NCBI GenBank assembly: GCA_002189105.1
Contig: NIOB01000010.1
Coordinates: 56,165 to 120,164 of the forward strand
From: Saccharibacillus soli
GTDB taxonomy: Bacteria; Bacillota; Bacilli; Paenibacillales; Paenibacillaceae
DNA: 64,000 nucleotides
Direction: 5' to 3'
The position numbers and the translations under genes were made by a program. This document shows positions 1 through 8,612 of the stretch, in pieces; within the stretch, counting starts at the first letter, position 1, and each line of letters begins with the position of its first letter. The notes under the pieces were generated by a model. It was not told the origin of the DNA and made no database searches. It saw only the letters and a program-made list of their open reading frames with translations.

Positions 1-1
1 C

Positions 2-673
2 ACGGCGATCGCTATCGCCGCGCTGGCCGGAGGTGCGCTGGCGCTGCCGCTGCTGCGGCTGAGATGGGCCGCCGCGCCCAAGGCGGCCCTGGCTCTGGGG
101 CTGGCGGCGCTGATGGCCGCGCCGACCTGGTGGTCGCTGACGCCGGGCCTGTACGGCGGCAGTGCGCGGCAGCCTTATGCGTCGCCGCATCTGGCCGACG
201 GCGTCAGCAGTTGGAGCCAGGACGCCGAGCCGCTGAACTCGTCGCTGGTACAGTATATGGAGCGCCACCGCGAAGGCGCGAAATACCTGGCCGCCATGCC
301 TTCTTCCAACAGCGGCGCGGCTGCACTTATCATCCAGACAGGAGAGCCGGTGCTGGCCTGGGGCGGGTTCAAGGGCGTCGATCCCGCGCTGGGCATCGAA
401 GGTCTCAAGCGCAAGATTGAAGATGGGGAAGTCCGATACGTGCTGCTTGAAGGCAAACACAATGCTTTTGATCCCATTACGATCTGGGCAAAAGCCTATG
501 GAAAACCCGTACCGGAATCAGAATGGAACGCCAATTCCCCTCTTGTCAAAAAACCATTTGAAGGGTTCCGCAACCGCAATGCGGATCAAGTGACCAAAAC
601 CGTCGTTAAAGTAGCCGATGCGCTGGGCATTGTGCCGGAGTATACGCTGTATGATATGAAGAAGGAGGGGTAA
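2..673 (+). CDS. GT39-type membrane glycosyltransferase, C-terminal part
   Basis: The reading frame is already open at the left edge, so only the last 223 residues are visible. They begin with two hydrophobic segments (about residues 1-20 and 27-43) and continue into a soluble domain of about 170 residues containing YASPHLADG, followed by an Asn/Ser-rich loop and a mixed alpha/beta tail. This is the usual end of the PMT/ArnT-like (GT39, YkcB-type) transferases that use a polyprenyl-phosphate sugar donor outside the membrane. The stop lies 3 bases before a gtrA start, and GtrA proteins commonly accompany such enzymes, supporting a role in decorating surface polymers with sugar. The catalytic N-terminal half lies outside the window, so substrate cannot be judged. 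Confidence 0.7.
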   Translation, partial: TAIAIAALAGGALALPLLRLRWAAAPKAALALGLAALMAAPTWWSLTPGLYGGSARQPYASPHLADGVSSWSQDAEPLNSSLVQYMERHREGAKYLAAMPSSNSGAAALIIQTGEPVLAWGGFKGVDPALGIEGLKRKIEDGEVRYVLLEGKHNAFDPITIWAKAYGKPVPESEWNANSPLVKKPFEGFRNRNADQVTKTVVKVADALGIVPEYTLYDMKKEG

Positions 674-676
674 ATC

Positions 677-1084
677 GTGGCTGCGCCAAGATCCGTCAAA
701 GCTTCGGCAAGACCGCTGCGCTTCGCCGTCGTGGGAGTTTCCAATACCTTCGTGGATTTTCTCGTCTTCTTCCTGCTTCAGGGACTGATCGGTCCAATCG
801 CCCAGGCAGTCGGCTACGCCGCAGGTACAGCCAACAGCTATTACTGGAACCGCCGCTGGACGTTTAAGACCGACCAGCCGCGGCAAAAGGGGGAATTGAT
901 GCGATTTCTGATCGTCAATCTCACCGTGGCGCTGCTGACAACAGCCCTGCTGTCGCTGCTCAATCTGCTCATGCCAGTCTGGGCTGCCAAGGTATTGGTT
1001 ACCGTTCCCGGCATGGTGCTGAACTACCTGTTAAGCAAACTCTGGGTATTCCGCCCTGCCGCCGTAGACAAGCCCAACCTCTAA
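677..1084 (+). CDS. GtrA family membrane protein
   Basis: The product has 135 residues and four predicted membrane helices (about 13-32, 38-56, 77-97, 100-121) with the family signature of a small-residue-rich second helix followed by NSYYWNRRWTF at about 54-64. GtrA/DPMS-type proteins are thought to help flip or handle polyprenyl-linked sugars. The start is GTG at 677; an AAGGAGGGG ribosome binding site overlaps the end of the preceding glycosyltransferase gene, so the two are almost certainly co-transcribed and translationally coupled. The pair probably acts in glycosylation of a wall or membrane polymer; the exact substrate is unknown. Confidence 0.85.
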   Translation: MAAPRSVKASARPLRFAVVGVSNTFVDFLVFFLLQGLIGPIAQAVGYAAGTANSYYWNRRWTFKTDQPRQKGELMRFLIVNLTVALLTTALLSLLNLLMPVWAAKVLVTVPGMVLNYLLSKLWVFRPAAVDKPNL

Positions 1085-1198
1085 GCGAAACCTGGCCTGG
1101 CCTCGTCACGCTGCTGATGAGACGGAGCCTTTCCTTTATTCTTTTTGCTATTCTTTTCCGCCTGTACCGGATCGGTGCCCTACCGCCTGATTCCATGC

Positions 1199-1236
1199 AA
1201 AAGCGCCGTACGTTCCATGGAACGTACGGCGCTTTT
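1199..1236. terminator. Shared bidirectional terminator
   Basis: A perfect 38-base palindrome (two 19-base arms, running AAAAGCGCC to GGCGCTTTT) lies between the convergent gtrA and esterase genes. Its A-run and T-run flanks allow termination in both directions. Confidence 0.8.
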
Positions 1237-1316
1237 GCGACTGTCGAAGTAAAGAACGATCTAACGGGTGTCGTCCACCTGCAAGGTATCAAAATCCATG
1301 AAGCCACTATCCTCTG

Positions 1317-2378
1317 CTACATCAGCTGTGTACGAATATGCGCCGTCAGCTTCTCTGCTGCCTTGGCATGGGTGAGTGGAGAAGGATGCCCATCCGATCC
1401 ATAACCGTCCTCGGCCTGCTGAACATCAAACCGCATGACCGATACCCGATGATCCCCGGTCTCTGATTGATAATGCGACACCGCCTGTTCCACAAACGGA
1501 TACAGCCGATCTCCCATCATTCCGAGTGTACACAGAATGGAAGCCTGAGGATTTCGGCGCCGAACCGTATGCAGAAAGTCACCGTATCGCTCCGCAAATT
1601 CGGTCTGCCGCTCCACCTCATCCTGTGCATAAGAGTCATCGTTGGTGCCCAGATTCAACACGACCAGATCCGGCACGAAGCGGGCAAAGTCCCACTCGAC
1701 GTCCAGCGGGTTCAACGTTCCATTCAGTCTACCTTCCGACTTCGCCAGCCGTTCGTAATAGTCAGGCAAAATATGCGTCAGCAGCTTCTGCCCATTATCT
1801 GTGTAGCCCGAGATGATACCATAACCGCTGTAGCAGACCAGACTGTAATCGGCCTCCAGCGCCTGGGCGGTCAGATAAGCATAAGCACGCGTCGCGTCTT
1901 CAGTTGCCGTGGAAAAAGGCTGCTGACCGCTGGCATCATCAACACCATAACCGCAGGTAATGGAATCGCCAATAAATTCGATCTTCCATTTGCGATCAGG
2001 TGTTGGCTTAATTGTCCCGTCCGTCTCGGCGCGAATCTCATCAATGCCTACCGTAGACATGGCGGCTTCGGAGAGCTTTACAATCCGAATGGTCACTGGC
2101 TGCTCCTGCTCACTGCTCCAGACCTCGTAGCTTTTCGAGCGGCGATCGATCTGATCGTCGATCACTCGCTGATCGTTGACATAGATGCCCACCCTTGCCA
2201 GATTGTCCGCCCCTTCTGCTACTTGGTCTCCCTTGAGCGTGATTTCTACCTTTTTGCCCCTTACCGAAAATTCCACTCCACTGCCCGATAAGGTCAGCCA
2301 CATTGCGTCTTCGTACTCATAAGTTCGCCCTAGACTTTTTACGGTCTGCGAATTAGCTTTGAATCTTTTCATCATCAT
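1317..2378 (-). CDS. SGNH/GDSL carbohydrate esterase, CE2-like, cytoplasmic
   Basis: The product has 353 residues: an N-terminal beta-rich domain (about 1-125) followed by an SGNH hydrolase domain. Visible catalytic elements are FIGDSITCGYG with nucleophile Ser139, the block III motif NLGTND near 242-247, and SDGHPSP with Asp329 and His331. This is the layout of family 2 acetylxylan esterases, which remove acetyl groups from xylo- or manno-oligosaccharides. No signal peptide is present, so it should act on imported oligomers. ATG at 2378 is chosen because GGGAGA lies 6 bases upstream; two further ATGs follow directly. It overlaps the end of the regulator gene upstream by 26 bases, indicating a two-gene operon. 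A secreted homologue lies at 46703-47791. Confidence 0.8.
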   Translation of the reverse strand: MMMKRFKANSQTVKSLGRTYEYEDAMWLTLSGSGVEFSVRGKKVEITLKGDQVAEGADNLARVGIYVNDQRVIDDQIDRRSKSYEVWSSEQEQPVTIRIVKLSEAAMSTVGIDEIRAETDGTIKPTPDRKWKIEFIGDSITCGYGVDDASGQQPFSTATEDATRAYAYLTAQALEADYSLVCYSGYGIISGYTDNGQKLLTHILPDYYERLAKSEGRLNGTLNPLDVEWDFARFVPDLVVLNLGTNDDSYAQDEVERQTEFAERYGDFLHTVRRRNPQASILCTLGMMGDRLYPFVEQAVSHYQSETGDHRVSVMRFDVQQAEDGYGSDGHPSPLTHAKAAEKLTAHIRTQLM

Positions 2379-3300
2379 ATCTGCTCTCCCTATGGTCTTG
2401 AATATGAACACGAATCCGGATGTCCTGATCGTGATTGCCGAAGCCCGCGCCGTAGAGCGTTAATCCGCCTACATGCTCCGCATGTTCATGTACGGTAAAG
2501 CGCAGCGTCCAGAACGGTTCCTCCAGCCGCAGATCCGGCAGCGTCACTTCCGACATCCACTCTCCATCGATGGTCGTGCCTGCCGCGTCGATCCGAATGG
2601 TCTTGAGCAGTCCGTATTGATTAACATTGCGATGCCACCAGTCAGGCGTATACCGCCCCCTCGCTGCGCGTCCAAAGTCTGCCGGGCTGGTCCAGGTTCC
2701 GAGAACCCTGCCATTAAAATCGAAGGTAATATCAGACGGCCAGTCGTCACGCAGGCCCGGTGCTTCAGAAGCCAGCTCCATCGAGATTTCAATCGCTTCA
2801 GCACTCTGCTCCGGCAGCAGATAATTGGGCGTCTTGTATTCCACGAATCCTCGACCGAACCAGAGAATGGCCGCCTGCACACGCTCCGGATCAAGGAAAT
2901 ACCGAGGATCATCCCATACGCCAATCTCCTTCTCCAGCGTTCCCAGACCGCAGGTCGGATAAACATCAAAGGCCGTATAATGACCGATGGCGATCGATTG
3001 TTCCCGAATCTTCGCCTCTTCCTGTGAGATCGGCAGCTTGATGTCAATCCGATGCTGTTTGAGAAAACAGAGCTTATGTGTCCCTCCATTCAACCGTACA
3101 CGGCGGCTGCCAATGAGATCCGCCTCTTCCAGCTTCCGAATGTGCATGGTCACAATCGACGGACTAAGCTTCAGCTGTGCAGCCAGGTCTTTGACATTCA
3201 ACTCCCCTTCAGCCAACAGCCTCATCATGTTCCATCGTACCTCGCTTGCCAGTGCTTCGTACAGCGGCATAAATCGCTTTTCCCCGTTAGCCCAAATCAT
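2353..3300 (-). CDS. ArsR-type HTH regulator with large C-terminal domain
   Basis: The product has 315 residues. Residues about 10-85 form a winged helix of ArsR type, including the recognition region LAAQLKLSPSIVTMHIRKLEEADL. The remaining 230 residues are not a standard ArsR domain; they are rich in Trp, Tyr and Asp (WDDPRYFLDPE, WTSPADFG, TPDWWHRNVNQYG) and look like beta-sandwich sequence. No cysteine metal site is seen, so metal sensing is unlikely. It starts at ATG with GGAGGG 8 bases upstream, is divergent from GH43 and overlaps the esterase gene. A reasonable inference is a one-component regulator that senses a sugar or its derivative and controls the surrounding polysaccharide genes. 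Confidence 0.75.
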   Translation of the reverse strand: MIWANGEKRFMPLYEALASEVRWNMMRLLAEGELNVKDLAAQLKLSPSIVTMHIRKLEEADLIGSRRVRLNGGTHKLCFLKQHRIDIKLPISQEEAKIREQSIAIGHYTAFDVYPTCGLGTLEKEIGVWDDPRYFLDPERVQAAILWFGRGFVEYKTPNYLLPEQSAEAIEISMELASEAPGLRDDWPSDITFDFNGRVLGTWTSPADFGRAARGRYTPDWWHRNVNQYGLLKTIRIDAAGTTIDGEWMSEVTLPDLRLEEPFWTLRFTVHEHAEHVGGLTLYGAGFGNHDQDIRIRVHIQDHRESRYDDEKIQS

Positions 3301-3411
3301 ATTCGGCCCTCCTCTATCCTTGAAATCACATTTTTATTCATCGAACGGATTTTATTTGCGCTCCAGCTCCTATCGTATTGTAAGCCCTATCTAAATATCG
3401 TTTAATGACAG

Positions 3412-3425
3412 TGTAATCGATAACG
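3412..3425. promoter_or_regulatory. Possible catabolite-repression (cre-like) site
   Basis: TGTAATCGATAACG agrees with the CcpA operator pattern TGWAANCGNTNWCA except at the last base. It lies in the 173-base divergent region between the ArsR-type regulator and GH43, about 50 bases before the GH43 start, where repression by preferred sugars would be expected. The match is to a degenerate pattern, so the call is tentative. Confidence 0.4.
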
Positions 3426-3473
3426 TTTTAGATTCATACCTATACGAATTTAAGAAGGAGTCCTTAGATCCTC

Positions 3474-4970
3474 ATGAGATATAATAATCCGGTTGTAAAA
3501 GGCTTTTATCCCGATCCCAGTGTGTGCAAAGTCGATGACCGCTATTACATGGTATGCAGCTCTTTTCAATACTTCCCGGGAGTTCCGCTGTTCGAGAGCC
3601 TTGATCTTCTCAATTGGACGCAGATCGGGCACTGTCTGACCCGTGAGAGCCAGGTACAGCTTCACCACGTCAACAGCTCCGGGGGAGTATTTGCGCCCAC
3701 GATCCGTTATTACCAGGGTCGATTCTATATGACGACAACCAATGATACCACGCATCAGAATTTCTATGTATGGACAGATGACATCTACGGCGAATGGTCG
3801 GACCCCATCTTCGTTAACCAGGGCGGTATCGACCCCGATCTATATTTTGAGGATGGACGAGTGTTCTTCATGAGCAATGGGATGGATGACGAAGGCCGAT
3901 CGGGAGTTGTGCAGTGTGAACTCGACATTGAGAGTGGAGCCAAAGTCTCACCAAGCCGCTCGATCTGGCAGGGAACCGGAGGCCGCTATCTGGAAAGCCC
4001 CCATATGTACAAGATTCAAGGACATTATTTCCTGATGGCCGCAGAAGGGGGTACGGAATACGGACATATGGTTGTCTATGCGCGAAGTCAGTCACTGCAT
4101 GGACCTTTTGAATCCTATCCGGCCAATCCCGTGCTGACCAACCGCAATCTGGGAGGGTATGAGCTGCAAGGAGTGGGGCATGGCGATCTGGTCGAAGATA
4201 CATACGGAAACTGGTGGATGCTGCATCTGGGCTTCCGGCAGATTGGCCGCTGGTTGACCTATCATCATTTGGGACGTGAGGTATTCCTGACGCCGGTTAC
4301 GTTTGGAGACGATGGATGGTTCACCGCCGGACATGAGGGCATTACGCTCACCCGCTTTAATACTGATCGCATCCCTGATACAGTCATCCAAGCCGATCGG
4401 AAGAACTACACATTCGCCAATACCAAGTGGAATCTGGATTGGTGCTACCTGCGGCATCCATCGACGAAGCATTATGAACTGGGTGACCATCATGTAGGGC
4501 TGCTGGGAACCTCAACCACGCTGGATACTCCAGCTTCTCCAACCTTTATCGGGCTGCGGCAAAAAGATTTTGATGCAGCGATCTCCTGTACGATTCATCT
4601 ATCGGGCAGCGAAGGAGAAGCGGGAATAACGCTGTACATGGACGAAAATCATCATTATGATCTGGCTCTACGTAAATACGCCGATGAGTTTGCGGTGATC
4701 CTCAGGCTGAATGTGGGCGACATCAAATCGGTTGAACGTGAGGTGAAGCTGGGCAGAGATAACCAGGCCAAACTGCTGATTCGCTCTGGACATGAACGCT
4801 ATCATTTTTTCCTGCTGGAAGACGGAACGGAACTCTTCTTAGGTACCGCGCAGACCCGGTATCTATCCTCGGAAGTAGCTGGCGGATTTACGGGGGTGCT
4901 GATCGGACTTTATGCAGTGGGCGAAGGAACCCGGGCGGGCTTTGTCGAATTTGAATGTGCCTACGCGTGA
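3474..4970 (+). CDS. GH43 beta-xylosidase/alpha-arabinofuranosidase
   Basis: The product has 498 residues, a usual length for two-domain GH43 enzymes. The N-terminal five-bladed propeller (about 1-310) shows the catalytic set: FYPDPS with general base Asp14, GGIDPDLYF with the pKa-modulating Asp120, and RYLESPHMYK with general acid Glu174. The C-terminal part (about 320-498) is a concanavalin-like beta-sandwich typical of xylan-acting members. There is no signal peptide, so the enzyme probably hydrolyses short xylo- or arabino-oligosaccharides in the cytoplasm. AAGGAG lies 13 bases before the ATG, slightly far. The AraC regulator follows with its weaker upstream frame overlapping the stop, consistent with one transcript. 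Which sugar it releases cannot be decided from sequence alone. Confidence 0.88.
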   Translation: MRYNNPVVKGFYPDPSVCKVDDRYYMVCSSFQYFPGVPLFESLDLLNWTQIGHCLTRESQVQLHHVNSSGGVFAPTIRYYQGRFYMTTTNDTTHQNFYVWTDDIYGEWSDPIFVNQGGIDPDLYFEDGRVFFMSNGMDDEGRSGVVQCELDIESGAKVSPSRSIWQGTGGRYLESPHMYKIQGHYFLMAAEGGTEYGHMVVYARSQSLHGPFESYPANPVLTNRNLGGYELQGVGHGDLVEDTYGNWWMLHLGFRQIGRWLTYHHLGREVFLTPVTFGDDGWFTAGHEGITLTRFNTDRIPDTVIQADRKNYTFANTKWNLDWCYLRHPSTKHYELGDHHVGLLGTSTTLDTPASPTFIGLRQKDFDAAISCTIHLSGSEGEAGITLYMDENHHYDLALRKYADEFAVILRLNVGDIKSVEREVKLGRDNQAKLLIRSGHERYHFFLLEDGTELFLGTAQTRYLSSEVAGGFTGVLIGLYAVGEGTRAGFVEFECAYA

Positions 4971-5038
4971 CAGGAGCCTCCTGCACTTATCAGGCAGAAA
5001 TTGCGCGGCAATTGAACATTCTTTTTCAGGAGGTTAGC

Positions 5039-5920
5039 GTGAACATTCCTCAAGGGATTTACGGCTTTCGTTTTACGGATCACGAAGAACTTCCACTTGG
5101 CAAACTGTTTGCGGTGGGACACAGCACGGTTGATACGGCTGATTATCGGTGGGATGGGCTGAAAAGGACAGATGGTCCGCTGCTGCTGTTTCAATATACG
5201 CTGTCCGGAGAAGGCATCTACGAGACAGAAGGTCAATCGCATCGTGTGACCACCGGACAAGCTTTCCTCACGGAGATTCCCAGTGCCCATCACTATTATT
5301 ATGATCCGGCTTCGCAGCAGCCCTGGACCTTTCTCTTCGTGCTGCTGCGGCCGGATCTGATTCTCCCGCACTGGCAGAAGTATCGGCGTGAGAATGGCTG
5401 CGTTGTACATCTCGAATCGGACAGCCCTCCCATTCGACTGCTGCGCCTGGTCGTCGCTGATGCGGCCGCCGGTCGAATCTCCGATCCGCTCGCAGCCTCT
5501 TCCTGGGTCTATCAATTCATGACCGAATTGGTTCGACTTCCGCTCACCGACCAACGGGATCGGTCGAATTGGCCGGATGCCGTCCGTCAGACCGCTTTGT
5601 TCATTGAGCAGCATTATGCCCAGATGATCGGTATTGAGCAGCTGGCGGAACGAGTCTCTCTGTCCAAATATCATCTCATTCGGCGTTTCTCGATCAGTAC
5701 GGGAGTCACGCCGGGAGCTTATCTGGCACGCGTACGCGTCGAACAGGCGATGGAGCTGCTGCGCGGAAGCTCACTGTCGATCGAAGTCATTGCCCAGCAG
5801 GTCGGCTATTCCAGTGGCAGCTATTTCATCAAGGTCTTCCATCGCTTGACTAACCTGACGCCTGGGCAGTTCCGTCATGGCAGTGAGAGTCTGGTCTATC
5901 GCAAGCTTTTCTGGGATTAG
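5039..5920 (+). CDS. AraC family transcriptional regulator with cupin sensor domain
   Basis: The product has 293 residues: an N-terminal AraC-type cupin domain (about 10-150, with GEGIYETEGQSHRV and a PSAHHYYY metal-like strand) and two C-terminal helix-turn-helices (about 190-285; IEQLAERVSLSKYHLIRRF and IEVIAQQVGYSSGSYFIKVF). It probably binds a sugar and activates the neighbouring GH43 or GH27 genes. The frame extends upstream to 4955 inside GH43, but GTG at 5039 is preferred because AGGAGG sits 5 bases before it. It begins 68 bases after the GH43 stop and lies about 200 bases ahead of GH27 on the same strand. Confidence 0.85.
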   Translation: MNIPQGIYGFRFTDHEELPLGKLFAVGHSTVDTADYRWDGLKRTDGPLLLFQYTLSGEGIYETEGQSHRVTTGQAFLTEIPSAHHYYYDPASQQPWTFLFVLLRPDLILPHWQKYRRENGCVVHLESDSPPIRLLRLVVADAAAGRISDPLAASSWVYQFMTELVRLPLTDQRDRSNWPDAVRQTALFIEQHYAQMIGIEQLAERVSLSKYHLIRRFSISTGVTPGAYLARVRVEQAMELLRGSSLSIEVIAQQVGYSSGSYFIKVFHRLTNLTPGQFRHGSESLVYRKLFWD

Positions 5921-6129
5921 GAGCTTAGAAGTCACAAGTCCTAGAGTTAGAAGTTTTGGATTCAGAGGTTTGGTTGCCAAGAACGGATTCCGCTGGATAA
6001 CCGCAATAATTTACTATAGGGTCGTCAAAACCATCGTGGATGCCAGCTGGTGTATCTCTTATGATGATGGGGAGAGCGCAATAAGCTTATATAACAAGCT
6101 CAAGAGAACCCGGACAAAGGAGAATCCTT

Positions 6130-7410
6130 ATGAATTCCACACAAGTCGCATCAACCCCACCGCTGGGCTGGAACAGCTGGGACTGCTACGGTGCAGCGGT
6201 CACCGAAGCCGAAATTCGCGGTAACGCAGAATATATGGCAGCCCACCTCAAGGAATATGGCTGGTCGTATATCACTGTCGATATTCAATGGTATGAACCT
6301 TATGCCAACTCTTCGCAGTATCGCCCATTTGTGCCGCTGGTTATGGATGAATATTCACGCTTGATGCCTGCGGAGAATCGCTTCCCTTCGGCAGCGGGGG
6401 GTCAGGGCTTCAAGCCGCTGGCCGATTACGTACATAGTCTCGGCTTAAAATTCGGGATTCATATCATGCGCGGCATTCCAAGGCAGGCGGTTCATGCAGG
6501 AACGCCCCTGCTGAATACCTCGGCCACCGCCCGCGATCTTGCTCATCCCAACTCTATCTGCCCATGGAACACGGATATGTACGGCGTTGACGCTTCGCAC
6601 GAAGCAGCCCAGGGCTATTACGATTCGCTATTTGAACTGTATGCTTCCTGGGGAGTGGATCTGGTCAAGGTTGACGATATTGCTGCTTCCCGGCTGTACG
6701 ATACGCACCAACCCGAGATTGCACTCATTTCCCGGGCAATTGAACGCTGCGGACGACCGATGGTGCTCAGTCTGTCGCCAGGGCCAGCTCCCGTCGAATA
6801 TGCCGACTTCTTCGCGCAGCACGCCAATATGTGGCGGGTAACCGACGACTTCTGGGATCTGTGGCCGCTGCTGCTGGACATGTTCGACCGCTGCCGCACC
6901 TGGCAGGGCATCCCGGCACCAGGCTGCTGGCCGGACTGCGATATGCTTCCTCTTGGTCACATTGGTATCCGTTCGGTTGACGGTGGCGGAGCGGATCGCT
7001 GGACACGTTTTACCCGTGATGAGCAGCGGACGATGATGTCGCTGTGGAGTATCTTCCGCTCTCCACTCATCTTCGGCGGCGAGTTGAGAGACTGCGACGA
7101 ATGGACACTCTCGCTGCTGACCAATCGGGAAGTGCTGCGGATGCACCGTGACAGTACGGGTGCAAGAGAGGCGCTGCGGCGTGGGGAGCTGATCGTCTGG
7201 ACCGCCGATCTGTCGGATGGAAGCCACTACGTCGCTGCATTTAATGTCGGCGAAACCGTCGCCACATTCGACATTCCCGCTGCTGAACTGGATCTTGCAG
7301 ACAATGCTTCAGGTCTGGAGCTGTGGAGCGGCGATTCTGCTGCTGTGGAAGGAAAGACTCTGCGCACCGAGATTCCTTCACACGGGGTTCAGCTGTATCG
7401 CTTCAATTGA
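6130..7410 (+). CDS. GH27 alpha-galactosidase-like glycoside hydrolase
   Basis: The product has 426 residues. It opens with the family signature PPLGWNSWDCYG (about 10-21), has DIQWYEP near 51-57, and carries the nucleophile motif DLVKVDDIA with Asp182. The acid/base candidate is in WRVTDDFWD (Asp239/Asp240). The last 90 residues form the usual antiparallel beta domain. GH27 enzymes remove terminal alpha-galactose (or, in some members, alpha-N-acetylgalactosamine or beta-arabinopyranose) with retention. No secretion signal is visible, so the substrate should be an imported oligosaccharide. AAAGGAG lies 8 bases before the ATG. It is the last gene of the plus-strand polysaccharide group and is followed by a terminator. 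Confidence 0.87.
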   Translation: MNSTQVASTPPLGWNSWDCYGAAVTEAEIRGNAEYMAAHLKEYGWSYITVDIQWYEPYANSSQYRPFVPLVMDEYSRLMPAENRFPSAAGGQGFKPLADYVHSLGLKFGIHIMRGIPRQAVHAGTPLLNTSATARDLAHPNSICPWNTDMYGVDASHEAAQGYYDSLFELYASWGVDLVKVDDIAASRLYDTHQPEIALISRAIERCGRPMVLSLSPGPAPVEYADFFAQHANMWRVTDDFWDLWPLLLDMFDRCRTWQGIPAPGCWPDCDMLPLGHIGIRSVDGGGADRWTRFTRDEQRTMMSLWSIFRSPLIFGGELRDCDEWTLSLLTNREVLRMHRDSTGAREALRRGELIVWTADLSDGSHYVAAFNVGETVATFDIPAAELDLADNASGLELWSGDSAAVEGKTLRTEIPSHGVQLYRFN

Positions 7411-7472
7411 TAGACAGACGAGCGTTAGATGCCGTTTTGCGGGGCTTTCCCGCCTTCTTCTTTTCTTGTACA

Positions 7473-7512
7473 AAAACAGGATGCCTCCGGATCTCTTGGA
7501 GCATCCTGTTTT
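7473..7512. terminator. Terminator after GH27
   Basis: The arms AAAACAGGATGC and GCATCCTGTTTT close a 12-pair stem with a 16-base loop, 60 bases after the GH27 stop. Confidence 0.8.
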
Positions 7513-7546
7513 AATTTTCGTGAAGAGCATTCTCTATTTCATAAAA

Positions 7547-7615
7547 AAAGAGTCCGCGTCAGCAGCAAAGTTGTGAAGCCTAAGCTCCATCACTTTGCCG
7601 CAAGCGGACTCTTTT
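7547..7615 (-). terminator. Terminator of the qox operon
   Basis: Outer arms AAAAGAGTCCGC and GCGGACTCTTTT enclose an inner stem (GCAAAGT with ACTTTGC). On the minus strand the hairpin ends in a T-run, 30 bases after qoxD. Confidence 0.8.
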
Positions 7616-7648
7616 CTATGCAGCTCGTATCTCCATACAAGCTGTGTC

Positions 7649-7993
7649 TTACATCTTCATTCCGATCTGGTTGTTACCCATGATCCAGATGGAGCCAACT
7701 ACGATCGTCAACAGGATCAGAATCCCGAAGATAAGCGTAATCGCATTCCAACGCGGCTGTTCGCCATCGCGGATGTGCATGAAGAACACCAGCTGAACCA
7801 GGAATTGCAGGGTTGCTGTCACCATGATGACGGCGATGGTCGCCGTACGTCCCATCATGTCGTTCATGACGACAACGAGGGGAATGATGGTCAATACGAT
7901 CGAAATGATATAACCGATGACGTAGGACTTCACCGAGCCGTGCTCGTGACGTTCCCCACCATGGCTGTTATGCGAGTTGTTGTGATCCGCCAT
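7649..7993 (-). CDS. qoxD: Quinol oxidase subunit IV
   Basis: The product has 114 residues: a His/Asn-rich cytoplasmic N-terminus (HNNSHNSHGGERHEHG), then three membrane helices (about 24-45, 50-71, 87-107) with the connecting FFMHIRDGEQPRWN motif. It is the small fourth subunit of haem-copper quinol oxidases, which assists assembly of the copper-haem centre of subunit I. It starts one base after the qoxC stop and is the last gene of the four-gene qox operon. The alternative is the equivalent CyoD or CtaF subunit; the quinol-type subunit II in the same operon favours qoxD. Confidence 0.88.
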   Translation of the reverse strand: MADHNNSHNSHGGERHEHGSVKSYVIGYIISIVLTIIPLVVVMNDMMGRTATIAVIMVTATLQFLVQLVFFMHIRDGEQPRWNAITLIFGILILLTIVVGSIWIMGNNQIGMKM

Positions 7994-7994
7994 C

Positions 7995-8612
7995 TTACAT
8001 CACCTCCATCAGGTACACGATCGAGAGCAGGAAGATCCAGACCGCGTCCAAGAAGTGCCAGTACAAGCTGAACACAGTAACTTTGCCTTTGGTGTCATCA
8101 TTCAGTCCACGACGGACAATCTGAATGATGATCGAGATCATCCAGCCGATACCGATCGTAACGTGGACACCGTGAGTGCCGACCAGCGTGAAGAACGCCG
8201 ACCAGAACGCACTCGTTTGCAGCGTTGCACCTTCATGAACCAGCTCGACGAACTCCGTCAATTCCAGAGCCAGGAAGCCTGCACCAAGCAATCCGGTGAT
8301 GACCAGCCAGATAATCATTGGCTTGACTTTGTTCTGGTGCATGGCGAGAACCGCCAGACCGCTGGTGAAGCTGCTTGTCAAGAGCAGGAAGGTCTCGGCG
8401 ATAACGCCTGTCATGTTGAATAAATCTGCTCCGCCCTCGAAGCCATTCGTGTTGTTGCGAAGTACGATGAACGTCGCAAACAACGTCGAGAACAAGATAA
8501 CGTCGGTTACAAGGAAGATCCAGAAACCGAGCAGTTTAATATCCTGCGGGTCATGATGACCCGCAGCGTGATGATCGTGGTGATCCGAGCCATGTGCCGG
8601 AGACTGTGCCAT
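7995..8612 (-). CDS. qoxC: Quinol oxidase subunit III
   Basis: The product has 205 residues with five predicted membrane helices, a His/Asp-rich N-terminus (HGSDHHDHHAAGHHD) and family motifs SSFTSGLAVLAMHQ, GTHGVHVTIG and YWHFLDAVWIFLL. Subunit III stabilises the oxidase and the proton-uptake path to subunit I. The ATG shares its first A with the qoxB stop codon (TAATG), so translation is coupled. Five rather than seven helices is normal for the quinol-oxidase branch. Confidence 0.92.
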   Translation of the reverse strand: MAQSPAHGSDHHDHHAAGHHDPQDIKLLGFWIFLVTDVILFSTLFATFIVLRNNTNGFEGGADLFNMTGVIAETFLLLTSSFTSGLAVLAMHQNKVKPMIIWLVITGLLGAGFLALELTEFVELVHEGATLQTSAFWSAFFTLVGTHGVHVTIGIGWMISIIIQIVRRGLNDDTKGKVTVFSLYWHFLDAVWIFLLSIVYLMEVM

